Counted from the first letter of the stretch, positions 53,717 through 62,819 are shown. The stretch is 64,000 nucleotides of DNA from Gracilimonas sediminicola (GCF_024320785.1 NZ_JANDBC010000003.1:124001-188000); one strand, 5' to 3'. Notes: generated by a model not told the origin, from the letters alone. Program-made: numbers and translations.

Positions 53717-53760
53717 GGGGAAATCAACCTCGGTGTATGAGGTGGCTAAGGAGTTGTTCT
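53717..53760 (+). pseudogene. Duplicated 3' end of metF
   Basis: This stretch repeats 53522-53565 with 42 of 44 bases identical. Read in the metF frame it still encodes [14 protein letters not shown] followed by TAA, against [14 protein letters not shown] and TGA in metF itself. It has no start codon and ends just before the convergent membrane-protein gene, so it is a gene fragment. The 151 bases between the copies contain the 17-nt repeat seen also at 18799. Confidence 0.85.
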
Positions 53761-53764
53761 AATA

Positions 53765-54274
53765 CTAATCTGCTTCAATTTTTTGGGCAAGACATTCCTC
53801 AATAAAACGATGAATGTTACCCATCTGTTTGTGTCCCAGCTTTTGCCCGAAATAAGCAACCAGGTACAAGCTTAAAAACAACAGAAGTAAAACCGGAACC
53901 AGCCACAGAATGGTAGCCGGATTTCCCAAACTCCACAATGAAAGGCCCACCATCAGAATAATCATAGTGGCAAAGCCGATGGCCGAGTAAAAGAAAACAA
54001 ACATGGTCCATACCGATGGTTTTGGGCCGTATAATCCCCTCACCAAATTACCGTCTTCGTTTTCTTCCACGGTGATGGTGAGCTGTGGTGACCAAAAATG
54101 CTGTTCTTTCTGAGGGGGATAAATAGTGGCAAAATCTTTGGTCGTTTGCCCTTCGCAGGCAGCATTATCGGAATTCAATAAAGTCCTGATTCGCCGATGG
54201 ATGTCCTCTGAACTCATTGTGGTTTGTACGCGGATACGTGGCCGAATTCTGCGGAAATGTATTTGCTCATCCAT
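53765..54274 (-). CDS. Membrane protein of unknown function
   Basis: A 169-residue protein. A soluble N-terminal part (about 1-85, with SPQLTITVEENEDGNLVRGLYGPKPSVWT, beta-rich) precedes two TM helices near residues 88-108 and 115-137, with the basic/aromatic-rich end near 140-169 on the cytoplasmic side. The arrangement resembles small membrane proteins found in this group, but no family is recognised. It is the last gene of the lacI-purC-cupin run, 15 bases after the cupin gene. Confidence 0.75.
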   Translation of the reverse strand: MDEQIHFRRIRPRIRVQTTMSSEDIHRRIRTLLNSDNAACEGQTTKDFATIYPPQKEQHFWSPQLTITVEENEDGNLVRGLYGPKPSVWTMFVFFYSAIGFATMIILMVGLSLWSLGNPATILWLVPVLLLLFLSLYLVAYFGQKLGHKQMGNIHRFIEECLAQKIEAD

Positions 54275-54289
54275 GGCCGATCAGATAGT

Positions 54290-54661
54290 TTAAATCCACT
54301 CTTGATCATCTACAGCTACGGAACCTTCTGCTTTGGTTGAGCCTGTGTGCAAAGTTGATTTAGGTTCCATCAACATCACCCAGCATTCTTGTTCGGCAAC
54401 AGGAAAGTGTTCAACCCCGGCCGGCACAATGTGCATTTCACCTTCTTTGAGAATGACTTCTTTATTCCCTCTGAATTTAAGCTTGAGCTGCCCCTTAACT
54501 ATATAGAATAACTCGTCTTCATGGTCATGGCTGTGCCATACAAATTCGCCTTTCAGCTTGGCCAGTTTGATATACTGATCATTCAGCTCTCCGACAATCT
54601 TGGGTGTCCAATACTCATCAAAGAGCTTGAACTTATCAGCAAGGTTTACAGGTAGCTTCAT
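54290..54661 (-). CDS. Cupin-domain protein
   Basis: A 123-residue single-domain cupin. Motif 1 is EFVWHSHDHEDELFYIVKGQL (HxHxxxxE style: His residues in HSHDHEDE and a Glu), and motif 2 is MHIVPAGVEHFPVAEQE. The metal ligands of the fold are present. Such proteins are dioxygenase-like or sugar-isomerase-like, and no substrate can be named. It overlaps purC by four bases (ATGA) and is probably coupled to it. Confidence 0.88.
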   Translation of the reverse strand: MKLPVNLADKFKLFDEYWTPKIVGELNDQYIKLAKLKGEFVWHSHDHEDELFYIVKGQLKLKFRGNKEVILKEGEMHIVPAGVEHFPVAEQECWVMLMEPKSTLHTGSTKAEGSVAVDDQEWI

Positions 54662-55611
54662 TTCAGAATCTCAGCTAAAGTGCGGTTGAAGTTTTTTTCC
54701 AGTAGAGGTTCAAATTTGCTACCCGTCAGCATTTCGAACAGCTCGGCATACCGATGATAAACTTCCATGCGGAATTCATCAGGGAGATCGGGGAGGGTTT
54801 GTCCATCCAATCCCTGGAAATTATGTTCCATCAACCATTCACGTAAAAACTCTTTAGACAGCTGTTTCTGAGGCTCGCCTTTAGCCTGACGTTCCTCATA
54901 CCCGTCTTTATAAAAATACCGGGAGGAATCGGTGGTATGCACCTCGTCAATCAATGTCAGTTCGCCGTTATAAAGGCCGAATTCATATTTGGTGTCCACA
55001 AGAATAAGCCCTTGTTCGGCTGCTACCTGGGTTCCGCGCTCAAACAGTCGGAATGCTGCTTCCTTTATTTCATTCCAAAGATCTGGTTCAACAATTCTGC
55101 GGGAAAGGATTTCATCTTCGGAAATATCCTCATCATGGCCTTCCTGCGCTTTGGTGGCCGGAGTTAGGATGGGGGCAGGGAATTTGTCGTGCTCTTTCAG
55201 TCCGTCGGGCATTTTTACTCCGCAAAGGGTTCGCTCGCCGGATTTATATACTCTCCATGCATGTCCGGTCAAATATCCGCGGACGACCACTTCTATGGGA
55301 ACCGTTTCGCATTTTTTGGCGATGGTCACATTAGGGTGTGGAACGTCAATGATATGAGTGGCTACAATATCCTTTACCTTCTCAAAAGAAAAAGCCGCAA
55401 GTTGGTTTAGAATCTGTCCTTTAAAAGGAATAGCCTGTTTCATGATGTAATCGAAAGCCGAAATTCGGTCGGTAACCACTATTCCAAGGCGTTCATTTCC
55501 TAAAGGATACACTTCACGAACTTTGCCTTTATATGGCTCGGGAAGTTCGGGTACTTCTGTTTGGGTGATGCAATGGTCCAGGGCTTCCCGGGTAGTAAAA
55601 TCAGAACTCAA
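54658..55611 (-). CDS. purC: SAICAR synthetase
   Basis: An enzyme of about 317 residues for the purine step joining CAIR and aspartate to SAICAR. Seen: YKGKVREVYPLGNERLGIVVTDRISAFD, FEKVKDIVATH, PIEVVVRGYLTGHAW, PATKAQEGHDEDI, LVDTKYEFGL and EVHTTDSSRYFYKDGYEERQ, all family blocks of the longer (about 300) PurC type. A TTG at 55611, one base after the LacI-type stop, is the likely start; an in-frame TTG at 55653 would overlap that gene by 41 bases. Confidence 0.93.
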   Translation of the reverse strand: MSSDFTTREALDHCITQTEVPELPEPYKGKVREVYPLGNERLGIVVTDRISAFDYIMKQAIPFKGQILNQLAAFSFEKVKDIVATHIIDVPHPNVTIAKKCETVPIEVVVRGYLTGHAWRVYKSGERTLCGVKMPDGLKEHDKFPAPILTPATKAQEGHDEDISEDEILSRRIVEPDLWNEIKEAAFRLFERGTQVAAEQGLILVDTKYEFGLYNGELTLIDEVHTTDSSRYFYKDGYEERQAKGEPQKQLSKEFLREWLMEHNFQGLDGQTLPDLPDEFRMEVYHRYAELFEMLTGSKFEPLLEKNFNRTLAEILK

Positions 55612-55612
55612 C

Positions 55613-56632
55613 TTATTTTGCCTTTTTATTTTCTGTTGAACCTCGCTTAACAAGCACCGGATTTATAGTAGTTTGATATAACTCATCACCCGGCTTCTTG
55701 ATGATCTCTGCCAACCGCTTGGTCGCCTGAACACCAATGGTATACATTTTTTGGTCAATGGTCGTCAGTTCAAGGTATTTACTTAGTTTGATGTTGTCGT
55801 ACCCCATGATAGCGACGTCATCCGGAACTTTCATCCCAAGTTTTGATAGGGCATAAATAGCACCCACGGCTTGTGTATCATTCGAACAGAAAATAGCGTC
55901 CGGAAACTTCCCCTGTTTATCAAATTTGTAGATGGCCTCGAAACCGGACTCTTCCGTAAATCCGCCATGCTTGGTTGAATCTCCGCTCTTGAACAGGGAT
56001 TGATCAATCTTCATCTTATAGTTTTTCAGAGCGTCTTTAAAACCTTGAATACGTTGTAAGGATGCTCTCGACTCAACCACGCTGGTAATCATGCCCAATT
56101 CTTCAAAGCCTTGCTTCACCAGATGTTCTCCGGCCAGGTATCCACCCTTATAGTCGTTTAGCATGAAATAATCGTAGGAGGGATGGGAGGCATTCACCAA
56201 TACAGCCGGTGTTCGGGTAGCTTGAATAAGCTTATGTACCTTATCGCTCACATCAATAGATAAAAGAATTACGGCATCAGCGGTACCCCGGTCAAAAAAG
56301 TTTTGAACGGCTTCTTCGGGATCTTTAGAACCGGTATTATACATAATGATATCAAGGTCCATTTTCTTGATCTCATCTTTAACACCTTTCAAAACCTCGT
56401 TAAAATATGGTGTTGTAAACGAAGGAACGGCAATGGCAAGCATCTGCGGTTCTTTACTGGCAAGCTTCCGGGCATTAACCTGAGGGCGAAAATTGAGGTC
56501 ATCAATGGCTTTCTCAACTTTCTCTTTCGTTACTTTCGATACATTCTCCGAACCATTAAGTACCCTCGAAACGGTAGATATCGCGACCTCCGCACGTTTG
56601 GCAACCTCATAAATTGTCACTTTTTTATTCAT
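55613..56632 (-). CDS. LacI-family transcriptional regulator
   Basis: A 339-residue regulator. The HTH occupies the N-terminus (VTIYEVAKRAEVAISTVSRVLNG, residues 4-26), followed by the hinge helix VNARKLASKEP and a periplasmic-binding-type effector domain with MLAIAVPSFTTPYFNEVLKGV, AVILLSIDV, FCSNDTQAVGAIYAL and DVAIMGYDN. It directly precedes purC on the same strand. Whether its effector is a purine (as for PurR) or a sugar is open. Confidence 0.92.
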   Translation of the reverse strand: MNKKVTIYEVAKRAEVAISTVSRVLNGSENVSKVTKEKVEKAIDDLNFRPQVNARKLASKEPQMLAIAVPSFTTPYFNEVLKGVKDEIKKMDLDIIMYNTGSKDPEEAVQNFFDRGTADAVILLSIDVSDKVHKLIQATRTPAVLVNASHPSYDYFMLNDYKGGYLAGEHLVKQGFEELGMITSVVESRASLQRIQGFKDALKNYKMKIDQSLFKSGDSTKHGGFTEESGFEAIYKFDKQGKFPDAIFCSNDTQAVGAIYALSKLGMKVPDDVAIMGYDNIKLSKYLELTTIDQKMYTIGVQATKRLAEIIKKPGDELYQTTINPVLVKRGSTENKKAK

Positions 56633-56832
56633 TGCATCTCAATTATTTAGCAGTATATACTCGTATAGCTTAAAAGATAATAGAATAGAATTAACCCAAT
56701 ATAAACAAATAGAAGTCTGAAGTATAAACATCTTCTTTTCAAAATGTCATAACAGGGAAGAGATAAATATTTAATTACGGCGGGAACTTTTTCAGACTAA
56801 TAAAAGCTTTAGCAGAAGAGAAAGAAATTATT

Positions 56833-57810
56833 ATGATTACCAATATCTTCCGCATACCATATTATGTAATACGCCCGCTGTACGAGCGAACTTCATTCCA
56901 CAAATCTGTGATTGAAGATCTGCAGGACGATCAGTTGAAGGGGGCCTATTCCCATTGCCGGGGTATTACAAAAAAGCATGCCAAGACTTTTTATATGGCC
57001 ACACGCTTTCTGCCAAATGAGAAGCAGCGGGGAATTTTTGCCATCTATGGCTTATGCCGGTATCTCGATGATTTGGTTGACGAAGCAGAAGATTTAATTC
57101 ACGACCAAAAGATTACAGTAGATCAGGTAGATGAAAAGCTGGAGATGTTTAAGCAGCGCCTGATCGATGTGTATGACGGGAGGATTGTAGATGATCCTAT
57201 ACTCACTGCCTTTTCTGATACCCTCAAGAAATATCAAATTTCAATGGATCTCCCTTTTCTGCTGATGGACGGGGTGAAGACAGATTTAGTAAAAAGCCGA
57301 TTCAAGGATTTTGAGGAAGTATATGATTACTCCTACAAGGTGGCATCGGTAGTTGGATTGATGACCAGCGAAGTTTTCGGTTATGTGGACGATAAGGCTT
57401 TGGATTATGCAGTTGATCTCGGTATTGCCATGCAGCTGACCAATATTTTACGTGATATTGGGGAAGACTTACGTCGCGGCCGCATATATATTCCGCAAAA
57501 TGAGCTTGACGAATTTGGGATAAAGGAAGATGAACTCTTCTCTTATACGCTCGATGAAAAATTCAAAAGCCTGATGGAATTTCAGATTAATCGGGCCCGG
57601 GAATACTATGCTAAGGCCGACAAAGGAATTGCTCTGCTCTCAAGCGACAGCCGGTTGCCGGTATATCTCGCCCGTCACAACTATGGCCGCATCCTCGACA
57701 AAATTGAGCAGAACGATTACAATGTGTTTGATCATCGCGCCTACCTCAATTACACCGAAAAACTCTCCATTTTACCCAAGGCTTTTATTGATTTGAATAC
57801 GGCCGGTTAA
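56833..57810 (+). CDS. crtB: Phytoene/squalene synthase
   Basis: A 325-residue isoprenoid synthase head-to-head condensing two prenyl diphosphates. Seen: FYMATRFLPNEKQRGIFAIYG, the first aspartate motif RYLDDLVDEAED, and the second NILRDIGEDLRRGRIYIPQ. The substrate-binding YCYYVAG-type region is represented by YSYKVASVVGLM. Phytoene synthase is the more likely assignment for a carotenoid producer; squalene synthase is the alternative. It is isolated: no crtI or crtY is in the window. Confidence 0.88.
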   Translation: MITNIFRIPYYVIRPLYERTSFHKSVIEDLQDDQLKGAYSHCRGITKKHAKTFYMATRFLPNEKQRGIFAIYGLCRYLDDLVDEAEDLIHDQKITVDQVDEKLEMFKQRLIDVYDGRIVDDPILTAFSDTLKKYQISMDLPFLLMDGVKTDLVKSRFKDFEEVYDYSYKVASVVGLMTSEVFGYVDDKALDYAVDLGIAMQLTNILRDIGEDLRRGRIYIPQNELDEFGIKEDELFSYTLDEKFKSLMEFQINRAREYYAKADKGIALLSSDSRLPVYLARHNYGRILDKIEQNDYNVFDHRAYLNYTEKLSILPKAFIDLNTAG

Positions 57811-57878
57811 AATCTGCTTTTTGCTTGGAGAATCTTTCCGTAAAGTCCTATCATTAGACAAAAAGTAAACAGGATTTT

Positions 57879-59378
57879 ATGGCGGATATAAAAAAAGTAC
57901 TGATAGCTAATCGTGGAGAAATTGCACTACGGGTAATTCACACCTGTAAAGAACTTGGAATCCAAACGGTGGCGGTTTATTCTCGCCCCGATGCTCATTC
58001 GCCACATGTGCTTCACGCAGATGAAGCGGTATTTATCGGGGAAGCTGCTTCTTCAGAAAGTTACCTGGTGATTGATAAGATTATTGACGCTGTGAAGCAG
58101 ACCGGTGCCGATGCAGTGCACCCCGGGTATGGGTTTTTGAGTGAAAACGCGGGTTTTGCCGAACGCTGTAAAAAAGAAAATATCATTTTTATAGGTCCTG
58201 AGCCCAAAGCTATCCGCCTGATGGGCGACAAAACCGAAGCCCGGGAATTGGTTACCCAAGCCGGAATTCCTACGCCTCCGGGACTTAAAAGTGAATTGAA
58301 AGACATTGAGGAAGCCCGAAGCGTAGCCGACGACATCGGCTACCCGATCCTGGTTAAAGCTGCCGCCGGTGGTGGTGGAAAAGGGATGCGCATCGTTCAT
58401 AAGAAAGAAGAGTTTGAAGCGAGTATCAAAGCTGCAAAATCAGAAGCCCGAAATGCTTTTGGTGACGACCGTATCTACATAGAGAAATATCTCGAGGAAC
58501 CTCGTCATGTTGAGTTCCAGATTATGGCCGACACTCACGGAAACGTGCTCCATGTGTACGATCGAGAATGCTCGGTTCAGCGTCGTCACCAAAAGGTAAT
58601 AGAAGAAGCTCCATGTGCGCTATTGACTGATGAACTTAGGGCTGATATGGCCGAAGCTGCCATTGGCGCCGCCAAAGCCGTGGATTATGTGGGAGCCGGA
58701 ACCATTGAATTCCTGGTAGATAAGCACCTCAATTTCTACTTTCTTGAAATGAATACGCGCCTTCAGGTAGAGCATCCGGTTACGGAAATGATTACAGGAG
58801 TAGATTTAGTTGCCCTTCAAATATTGGTAGCTGAAGGAAAAGAGCTTCCGATCAAACAGGAAGATTTAGCTATAAACGGGCATGCTATTGAGTGCAGGAT
58901 TTACGCGGAAGATCCCACCGAAAACTTCCTGCCAAGTACCGGCCTTCTAAAGAAACACCGGGTACCTACCGGCTCAGGCATTCGCGTGGATGCCGGAGTG
59001 GAAGAGGGGCAGCAAATTACCATTAACTATGACCCTATGATTTCCAAGTTGAGTGTGCATGGACCGAACAGGGAAATTGCAAGGAAACGAATGCTCCGTG
59101 CGCTGGACGAATACGAGATTGCAGGATGCAGAACCACCATTCCGTTCTGTGAATTTACCCTTAAGCATCCGGCCTTTATTGAGGCAAAATATGATACGCA
59201 TTTTGTGCAGGATCACTTTAAGCCGGAAAACATGCAGGAAGATCAACCTGATAAGGATGTAGCCCTTGCCGCATCATTATTGAAATTCAAAAAACAATCA
59301 CAACCGGAGAGCGAAGCTTTGTTGGAGAACGGAACGGGAGAGTCGGCCCTTTGGTGGAAAAACAGAAAAGGAAACTAA
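57879..59378 (+). CDS. accC: Acetyl-CoA carboxylase, biotin carboxylase subunit
   Basis: A 499-residue ATP-grasp enzyme carboxylating biotin. Seen: KKVLIANRGEIALRVIHTCKELG, HPGYGFLSENAGFAERC, the glycine-rich ATP loop AAAGGGGKGMRIVHK, EKYLEEPRHVEFQIM, RDCS-type RECSVQRRHQKVIEE, FLEMNTRLQVEHPVTEM and GHAIECRIYAEDP. The length exceeds E. coli AccC (449) by a C-terminal tail of about 50 residues ending ALWWKNRKGN, so it could equally serve a propionyl-CoA type carboxylase. No accB or carboxyltransferase gene is adjacent. Confidence 0.9.
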   Translation: MADIKKVLIANRGEIALRVIHTCKELGIQTVAVYSRPDAHSPHVLHADEAVFIGEAASSESYLVIDKIIDAVKQTGADAVHPGYGFLSENAGFAERCKKENIIFIGPEPKAIRLMGDKTEARELVTQAGIPTPPGLKSELKDIEEARSVADDIGYPILVKAAAGGGGKGMRIVHKKEEFEASIKAAKSEARNAFGDDRIYIEKYLEEPRHVEFQIMADTHGNVLHVYDRECSVQRRHQKVIEEAPCALLTDELRADMAEAAIGAAKAVDYVGAGTIEFLVDKHLNFYFLEMNTRLQVEHPVTEMITGVDLVALQILVAEGKELPIKQEDLAINGHAIECRIYAEDPTENFLPSTGLLKKHRVPTGSGIRVDAGVEEGQQITINYDPMISKLSVHGPNREIARKRMLRALDEYEIAGCRTTIPFCEFTLKHPAFIEAKYDTHFVQDHFKPENMQEDQPDKDVALAASLLKFKKQSQPESEALLENGTGESALWWKNRKGN

Positions 59379-59382
59379 GACA

Positions 59383-60321
59383 TTGAATTCTACAGAAGAG
59401 AAGAAGAAGCTATTCAAGAAACTCGAAAACTTAGCTACAGAGAAGAGAAATTCGTCAACACTTGAAATTGACTTGGCTTCAGCCGGCGAAATTGCCCGAT
59501 TGATAAATGCTGAAGACCAGAAAGTGGCCCTTCAGGTAGAAAAGAAGCTGGATGTAATTGCTGATGTCATAGAGTTGGTTAGCGATGCATTCCAGATGGG
59601 AGGCCGTTTACTTTACTTCGGGGCCGGTACCAGCGGAAGGCTGGGGGTTCTTGATGCAGCTGAATGTCCGCCTACTTTTGGCACACCTCCTGAGCAGGTC
59701 GAAGGGTTTATAGCCGGGGGAGAAGCCGCTATGTTTGTAGCCCAGGAAGGGGCGGAAGATTCAGAGGAAATCGGTGCTGAAGCGGTTGAAGAAGCCAAAG
59801 TTGCACCGCCTGATGTAATTTGTGGCCTTGCGGCAAGTGGCCGTACTCCCTATGTACACGGAGCCATTAAAGAAGCAGCCAAACGCGGATGTAAAACCAT
59901 CTTGGTAACCACAGTGCCGGCCGAACAAATTGATCTGGAGGTAGATTACCTGATTGACGTACCGGTTGGTCCTGAAGTGATTATGGGAAGCACCCGCATG
60001 AAAAGCGGAACGGCTCAAAAGATGGTGCTTAATATGATTACAACCGGGGCGATGATCAGGCAGGGGAAAATTTATGAGAACGTGATGGTTGACCTTATGC
60101 TTTCCAACAAGAAATTGGAAGAGCGCGCCAAACGCATCTTAATGATTTTCTCGGAAGTTGATTATGAAACCGCTGAAGCGCTTTTGAATGATGCAGATGG
60201 GCATGTAAAAACAGCCTTGCTGATGGCATTGGGGAATCTAAATGCAGAGGATGCCAAAAAGTTGCTAAAACAAAACGACGGATTTGTTAGAAAAGCACTT
60301 TTAGGTATCAGTGAAGAATGA
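59383..60321 (+). CDS. murQ: N-acetylmuramic acid 6-phosphate etherase
   Basis: A 312-residue SIS-domain lyase that cleaves the lactyl ether of MurNAc-6-phosphate in cell-wall recycling. The start is TTG with AAAGGAAA upstream. Seen: YFGAGTSGRLGVLDAAECPPTFG, VAQEGAEDSEE (the Glu catalytic region), GLAASGRTPYVHGAI and PVGPEVIMGSTRMKSGTAQKMVLN. The length fits the family. It overlaps plsC by four bases. Confidence 0.94.
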   Translation: MNSTEEKKKLFKKLENLATEKRNSSTLEIDLASAGEIARLINAEDQKVALQVEKKLDVIADVIELVSDAFQMGGRLLYFGAGTSGRLGVLDAAECPPTFGTPPEQVEGFIAGGEAAMFVAQEGAEDSEEIGAEAVEEAKVAPPDVICGLAASGRTPYVHGAIKEAAKRGCKTILVTTVPAEQIDLEVDYLIDVPVGPEVIMGSTRMKSGTAQKMVLNMITTGAMIRQGKIYENVMVDLMLSNKKLEERAKRILMIFSEVDYETAEALLNDADGHVKTALLMALGNLNAEDAKKLLKQNDGFVRKALLGISEE

Positions 60322-61046
60322 TGAGACGGCTATTTAGCATTTGGGTATTCAGTTATTTTACGCTGCTGTTCCTTGTTTTCTTTATCATCATTCTGGCCGT
60401 TTTTATCCTCACATTTCCATTCGATAAATACAGGAAGGCCCCGAACTTCACGCTTTCGTTAATGGCCAGATGCATGATGAAAGCCAGTCCGGCCTGGAAA
60501 ATGGAGTTTGAGGGAACCGAAAAATACAATCGGTCCGAGCCTACTATTTTTGTTTCCAACCACCAGAGCTTTCTGGATATGGCCTTTATCTATCATTTGC
60601 CCTGGAAAATGAAATGGGTTTCCAAAAAAAGCCTCACCTATATTCCGGTTATGGGCTGGCTGGTTTGGCTTACGGGACACCTCACGATAAACCGTTCCAG
60701 CAAAACCGCCCTTAAGAAACTTGATAATTTGGTTGAGCCACTGAAAGACCTGATACCGGTGATGATATTTCCGGAAGGAACCCGCACAATGGATGGGGAA
60801 CTTAAACCGTTCAAGAATGGGCCGTTTCTTCTTGCCAAAGAATATGATTTTAAGTTACAGCCCATGGTAATTGATGGTGGTTTTGAGGCTATGCCATCCG
60901 GTTCAAAGAATTTAAAACCAAATGTTCGGTTTAAGCTCAAAGTGCTGGATGCCCTTGATCCTTCTGATTTTGAAGATATGAGGGAACTAAAAGACCACAC
61001 CAGATTGCTTATGCAACAACAGTTAACAGAACTCAAACCCACTTGA
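60318..61046 (+). CDS. plsC: 1-acyl-sn-glycerol-3-phosphate acyltransferase
   Basis: A 242-residue membrane-bound acyltransferase making phosphatidate. An N-terminal hydrophobic segment (about residues 8-33) is followed by the catalytic motif VSNHQSFLDMAFIY (NHxxxxD) and the glycerol-phosphate-binding FPEGTRTMDGELKPFKNG. KKSLTYIPVMGWLVWLTGHL is also typical. It is coupled to murQ (ATGA) and to the TonB gene (TTGA). Confidence 0.93.
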   Translation: MMRRLFSIWVFSYFTLLFLVFFIIILAVFILTFPFDKYRKAPNFTLSLMARCMMKASPAWKMEFEGTEKYNRSEPTIFVSNHQSFLDMAFIYHLPWKMKWVSKKSLTYIPVMGWLVWLTGHLTINRSSKTALKKLDNLVEPLKDLIPVMIFPEGTRTMDGELKPFKNGPFLLAKEYDFKLQPMVIDGGFEAMPSGSKNLKPNVRFKLKVLDALDPSDFEDMRELKDHTRLLMQQQLTELKPT

Positions 61047-61723
61047 TCGACAAATTTCGCGACATCTATTATGGTGAGCTTGAGCATGAACACCGTTTCA
61101 TGTTATCGCTGATATGTGCGGAATTACTGATTATTTGTCTGTTAAAGTTTTGGCCCATCCCGGAAGGTCCGCCTAAAGAATATGTAGACACCTTCACAGA
61201 TGAAGTCATTTACGTGGAGAATTCGATCATCACTAAACAGACTTCAGCACCGGCTGCCCCTCCAAGACCCCGCGTTCCTGTTCCTGTTCCCAACGATGAA
61301 GTGATAGAGGAAGAAATTGATTTTCCTGACTTTGAAGATCTGCTCTCAAAATATGAAGCGGACGGGGAGGAGGGGTTTTCTGAAGCTCAGGGTGAAGGGG
61401 AGTTTGTGGGCAGCCCCGAACAGCCGGCCGGTTTGGTTCGGATAGTAGAACCTACCGTTCCGGATGCAGCCCAGAGAGCGAATATCAAAGCCCGTGTTAA
61501 GGTTACTTTTTTGGTAGGCACAAAAGGGCAGGTGGAAGACTATTATATCTCGGAAATTCGAGTGTATGATAGAGAAGGAAATTATGAAGTGGTAAACCAA
61601 ATAGGGTATGGGATAATGGAAGCCGTACTGCAGGCGGCAGCCAAGTGGCGTTTTACGCCGGCTAAAGACGATGGAAGGCCTGTTAAAACCTATGTTGAAA
61701 ATAGTTTTAATATTGGCTTCTAA
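61043..61723 (+). CDS. tonB: TonB-family energy transducer
   Basis: A 226-residue protein starting at TTG, overlapping plsC by four bases. One N-terminal TM (about 20-40) is followed by a Pro/Glu/acidic periplasmic linker (about 50-130) and a TonB C-terminal domain (about 150-226) with VKVTFLVGTKGQVEDYYIS and AVLQAAAKWRFTPAKDDGRPV. TonB domains deliver ExbBD-derived energy to outer-membrane receptors. The linker is short and less Lys-Pro-rich than that of E. coli TonB. Confidence 0.9.
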   Translation: MIDKFRDIYYGELEHEHRFMLSLICAELLIICLLKFWPIPEGPPKEYVDTFTDEVIYVENSIITKQTSAPAAPPRPRVPVPVPNDEVIEEEIDFPDFEDLLSKYEADGEEGFSEAQGEGEFVGSPEQPAGLVRIVEPTVPDAAQRANIKARVKVTFLVGTKGQVEDYYISEIRVYDREGNYEVVNQIGYGIMEAVLQAAAKWRFTPAKDDGRPVKTYVENSFNIGF

Positions 61724-61795
61724 ATACGTTGATATAGGGTATAAATACTTCTATCTTAGGCGCCCTTCGATAAGGCTTTTCATCTATTTTCAAAC

Positions 61796-61884
61796 GGAGA
61801 GGTGCCAGAGCGGTCGAACGGGCTCGCCTGGAAAGCGAGTGTGCCCCTTCCGGGGTACCGAGGGTTCGAATCCCTCCCTCTCCG
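61796..61884 (+). tRNA. tRNA-Ser (anticodon GGA)
   Basis: An 89-base cloverleaf: acceptor GGAGAGG/CCTCTCC plus discriminator G, D-arm, anticodon loop CTGGAAA (anticodon GGA) on a GCGAG-type stem, a long variable arm, and T-arm with GGTTCGAATCC. The terminal CCA is not encoded. The long variable arm identifies tRNA-Ser. Confidence 0.97.
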
Positions 61885-62002
61885 CATTAAGTACTATACA
61901 AACTGCTAGCCATTCACCCAGCGTTATTTTAATAAAGAAGAGGGATGAGAAGCCTGTCCCGCTTTTAACCCGGATTTAGAAAACGGAAACAGTCCTGCGG
62001 GA

Positions 62003-62019
62003 AATCCCTCCCTCTCCGC
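62003..62019 (+). repeat. 17-base copy of the tRNA-Ser 3' end (att-like)
   Basis: AATCCCTCCCTCTCCGC is identical to 61869-61885, the T-arm/acceptor end of the tRNA gene. The two copies are 134 bases apart. The pattern is that of an attL/attR pair left by a small integrated element, but no integrase lies between. Confidence 0.7.
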
Positions 62020-62087
62020 CATTTTTTTGCTCATCAATGCTCGCCTGAATATCGTCTCCTTCATCTAAAAATTCTTATACTTGCTTC

Positions 62088-62726
62088 ATGAAAAGATTAG
62101 AGACGAAACACATCGATTTTTGGCCGGATGATGTACTGCTCGGGGAAGCTGAAATTAGCGCTTCGGATTCCACAAACATCCTTAATAAGGAAGAGTTGGA
62201 AGAGTATCAGGGGTTTGCGAGTGCGAACAGGAAAGCTGAATATCTGGCGGCTCGTCACCTGTTCAGATATTTGCTTCATAGTTTAAACATTGCACCGGAC
62301 GAAGTTGACCTGGTAAAAGAAGAAATGGGGAAGCCGTATGCTCAACATCACAATGAGCTTATCTATGTGAGCTTTTCACATTCACCTCAAAAAGTGTACT
62401 GTGCTCTTTCGCTCTCAAAAAATATTGGCCTGGATGTTGAACTTGCAGATCGGGAAATTAATCCGGCAGTAGTAAAAAGAATATTGAACGATGAAGAGCA
62501 GGATGCATTGGCCTCTGAAGAACCGGTGAAATTATGGACCGTAAAAGAAGCTGCTGTTAAATGCCTGGGTACCGGGTTGAGAACCAACCTGAACGACCTC
62601 ACTATATTAAAGAATCAAAAAAACCGCTTTTCTGTAAGATTTAACAATGATAAATTATTTGAAATTTGTAGTTTCAGGGTAACAAATCATCAGATAGCAT
62701 TAGCTTATCAAAGCAAACATATTTGA
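62088..62726 (+). CDS. 4'-phosphopantetheinyl transferase
   Basis: A 212-residue Sfp/AcpT-type enzyme attaching 4'-phosphopantetheine to carrier proteins. Seen: KAEYLAARHLFRYLL, VSFSHSPQKVYCALS, the metal motif IGLDVELADREINP and LWTVKEAAVKCLGTGL (the K/E motif). The length is typical of the shorter AcpT type. Target acyl carrier protein is not in the window. A terminator follows. Confidence 0.88.
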   Translation: MKRLETKHIDFWPDDVLLGEAEISASDSTNILNKEELEEYQGFASANRKAEYLAARHLFRYLLHSLNIAPDEVDLVKEEMGKPYAQHHNELIYVSFSHSPQKVYCALSLSKNIGLDVELADREINPAVVKRILNDEEQDALASEEPVKLWTVKEAAVKCLGTGLRTNLNDLTILKNQKNRFSVRFNNDKLFEICSFRVTNHQIALAYQSKHI

Positions 62727-62730
62727 CTAA

Positions 62731-62785
62731 AAGCTCGGAAATATCGTTTCTTCCTATAAGAGGGAAGGTATCTCCGGGCTTTTTT
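62731..62785 (+). terminator. Rho-independent terminator after the phosphopantetheinyl transferase gene
   Basis: AAGCTCGGAAATA (62731-62743) pairs with TATCTCCGGGCTT (62769-62781), 13 positions with one wobble and one mismatch. An inner CTTCC/GGAAG extends the hairpin, and a run of T follows. Confidence 0.82.
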
Positions 62786-62819
62786 GTTTATACAAACGAA
62801 ATATCATCAGCACACAATT

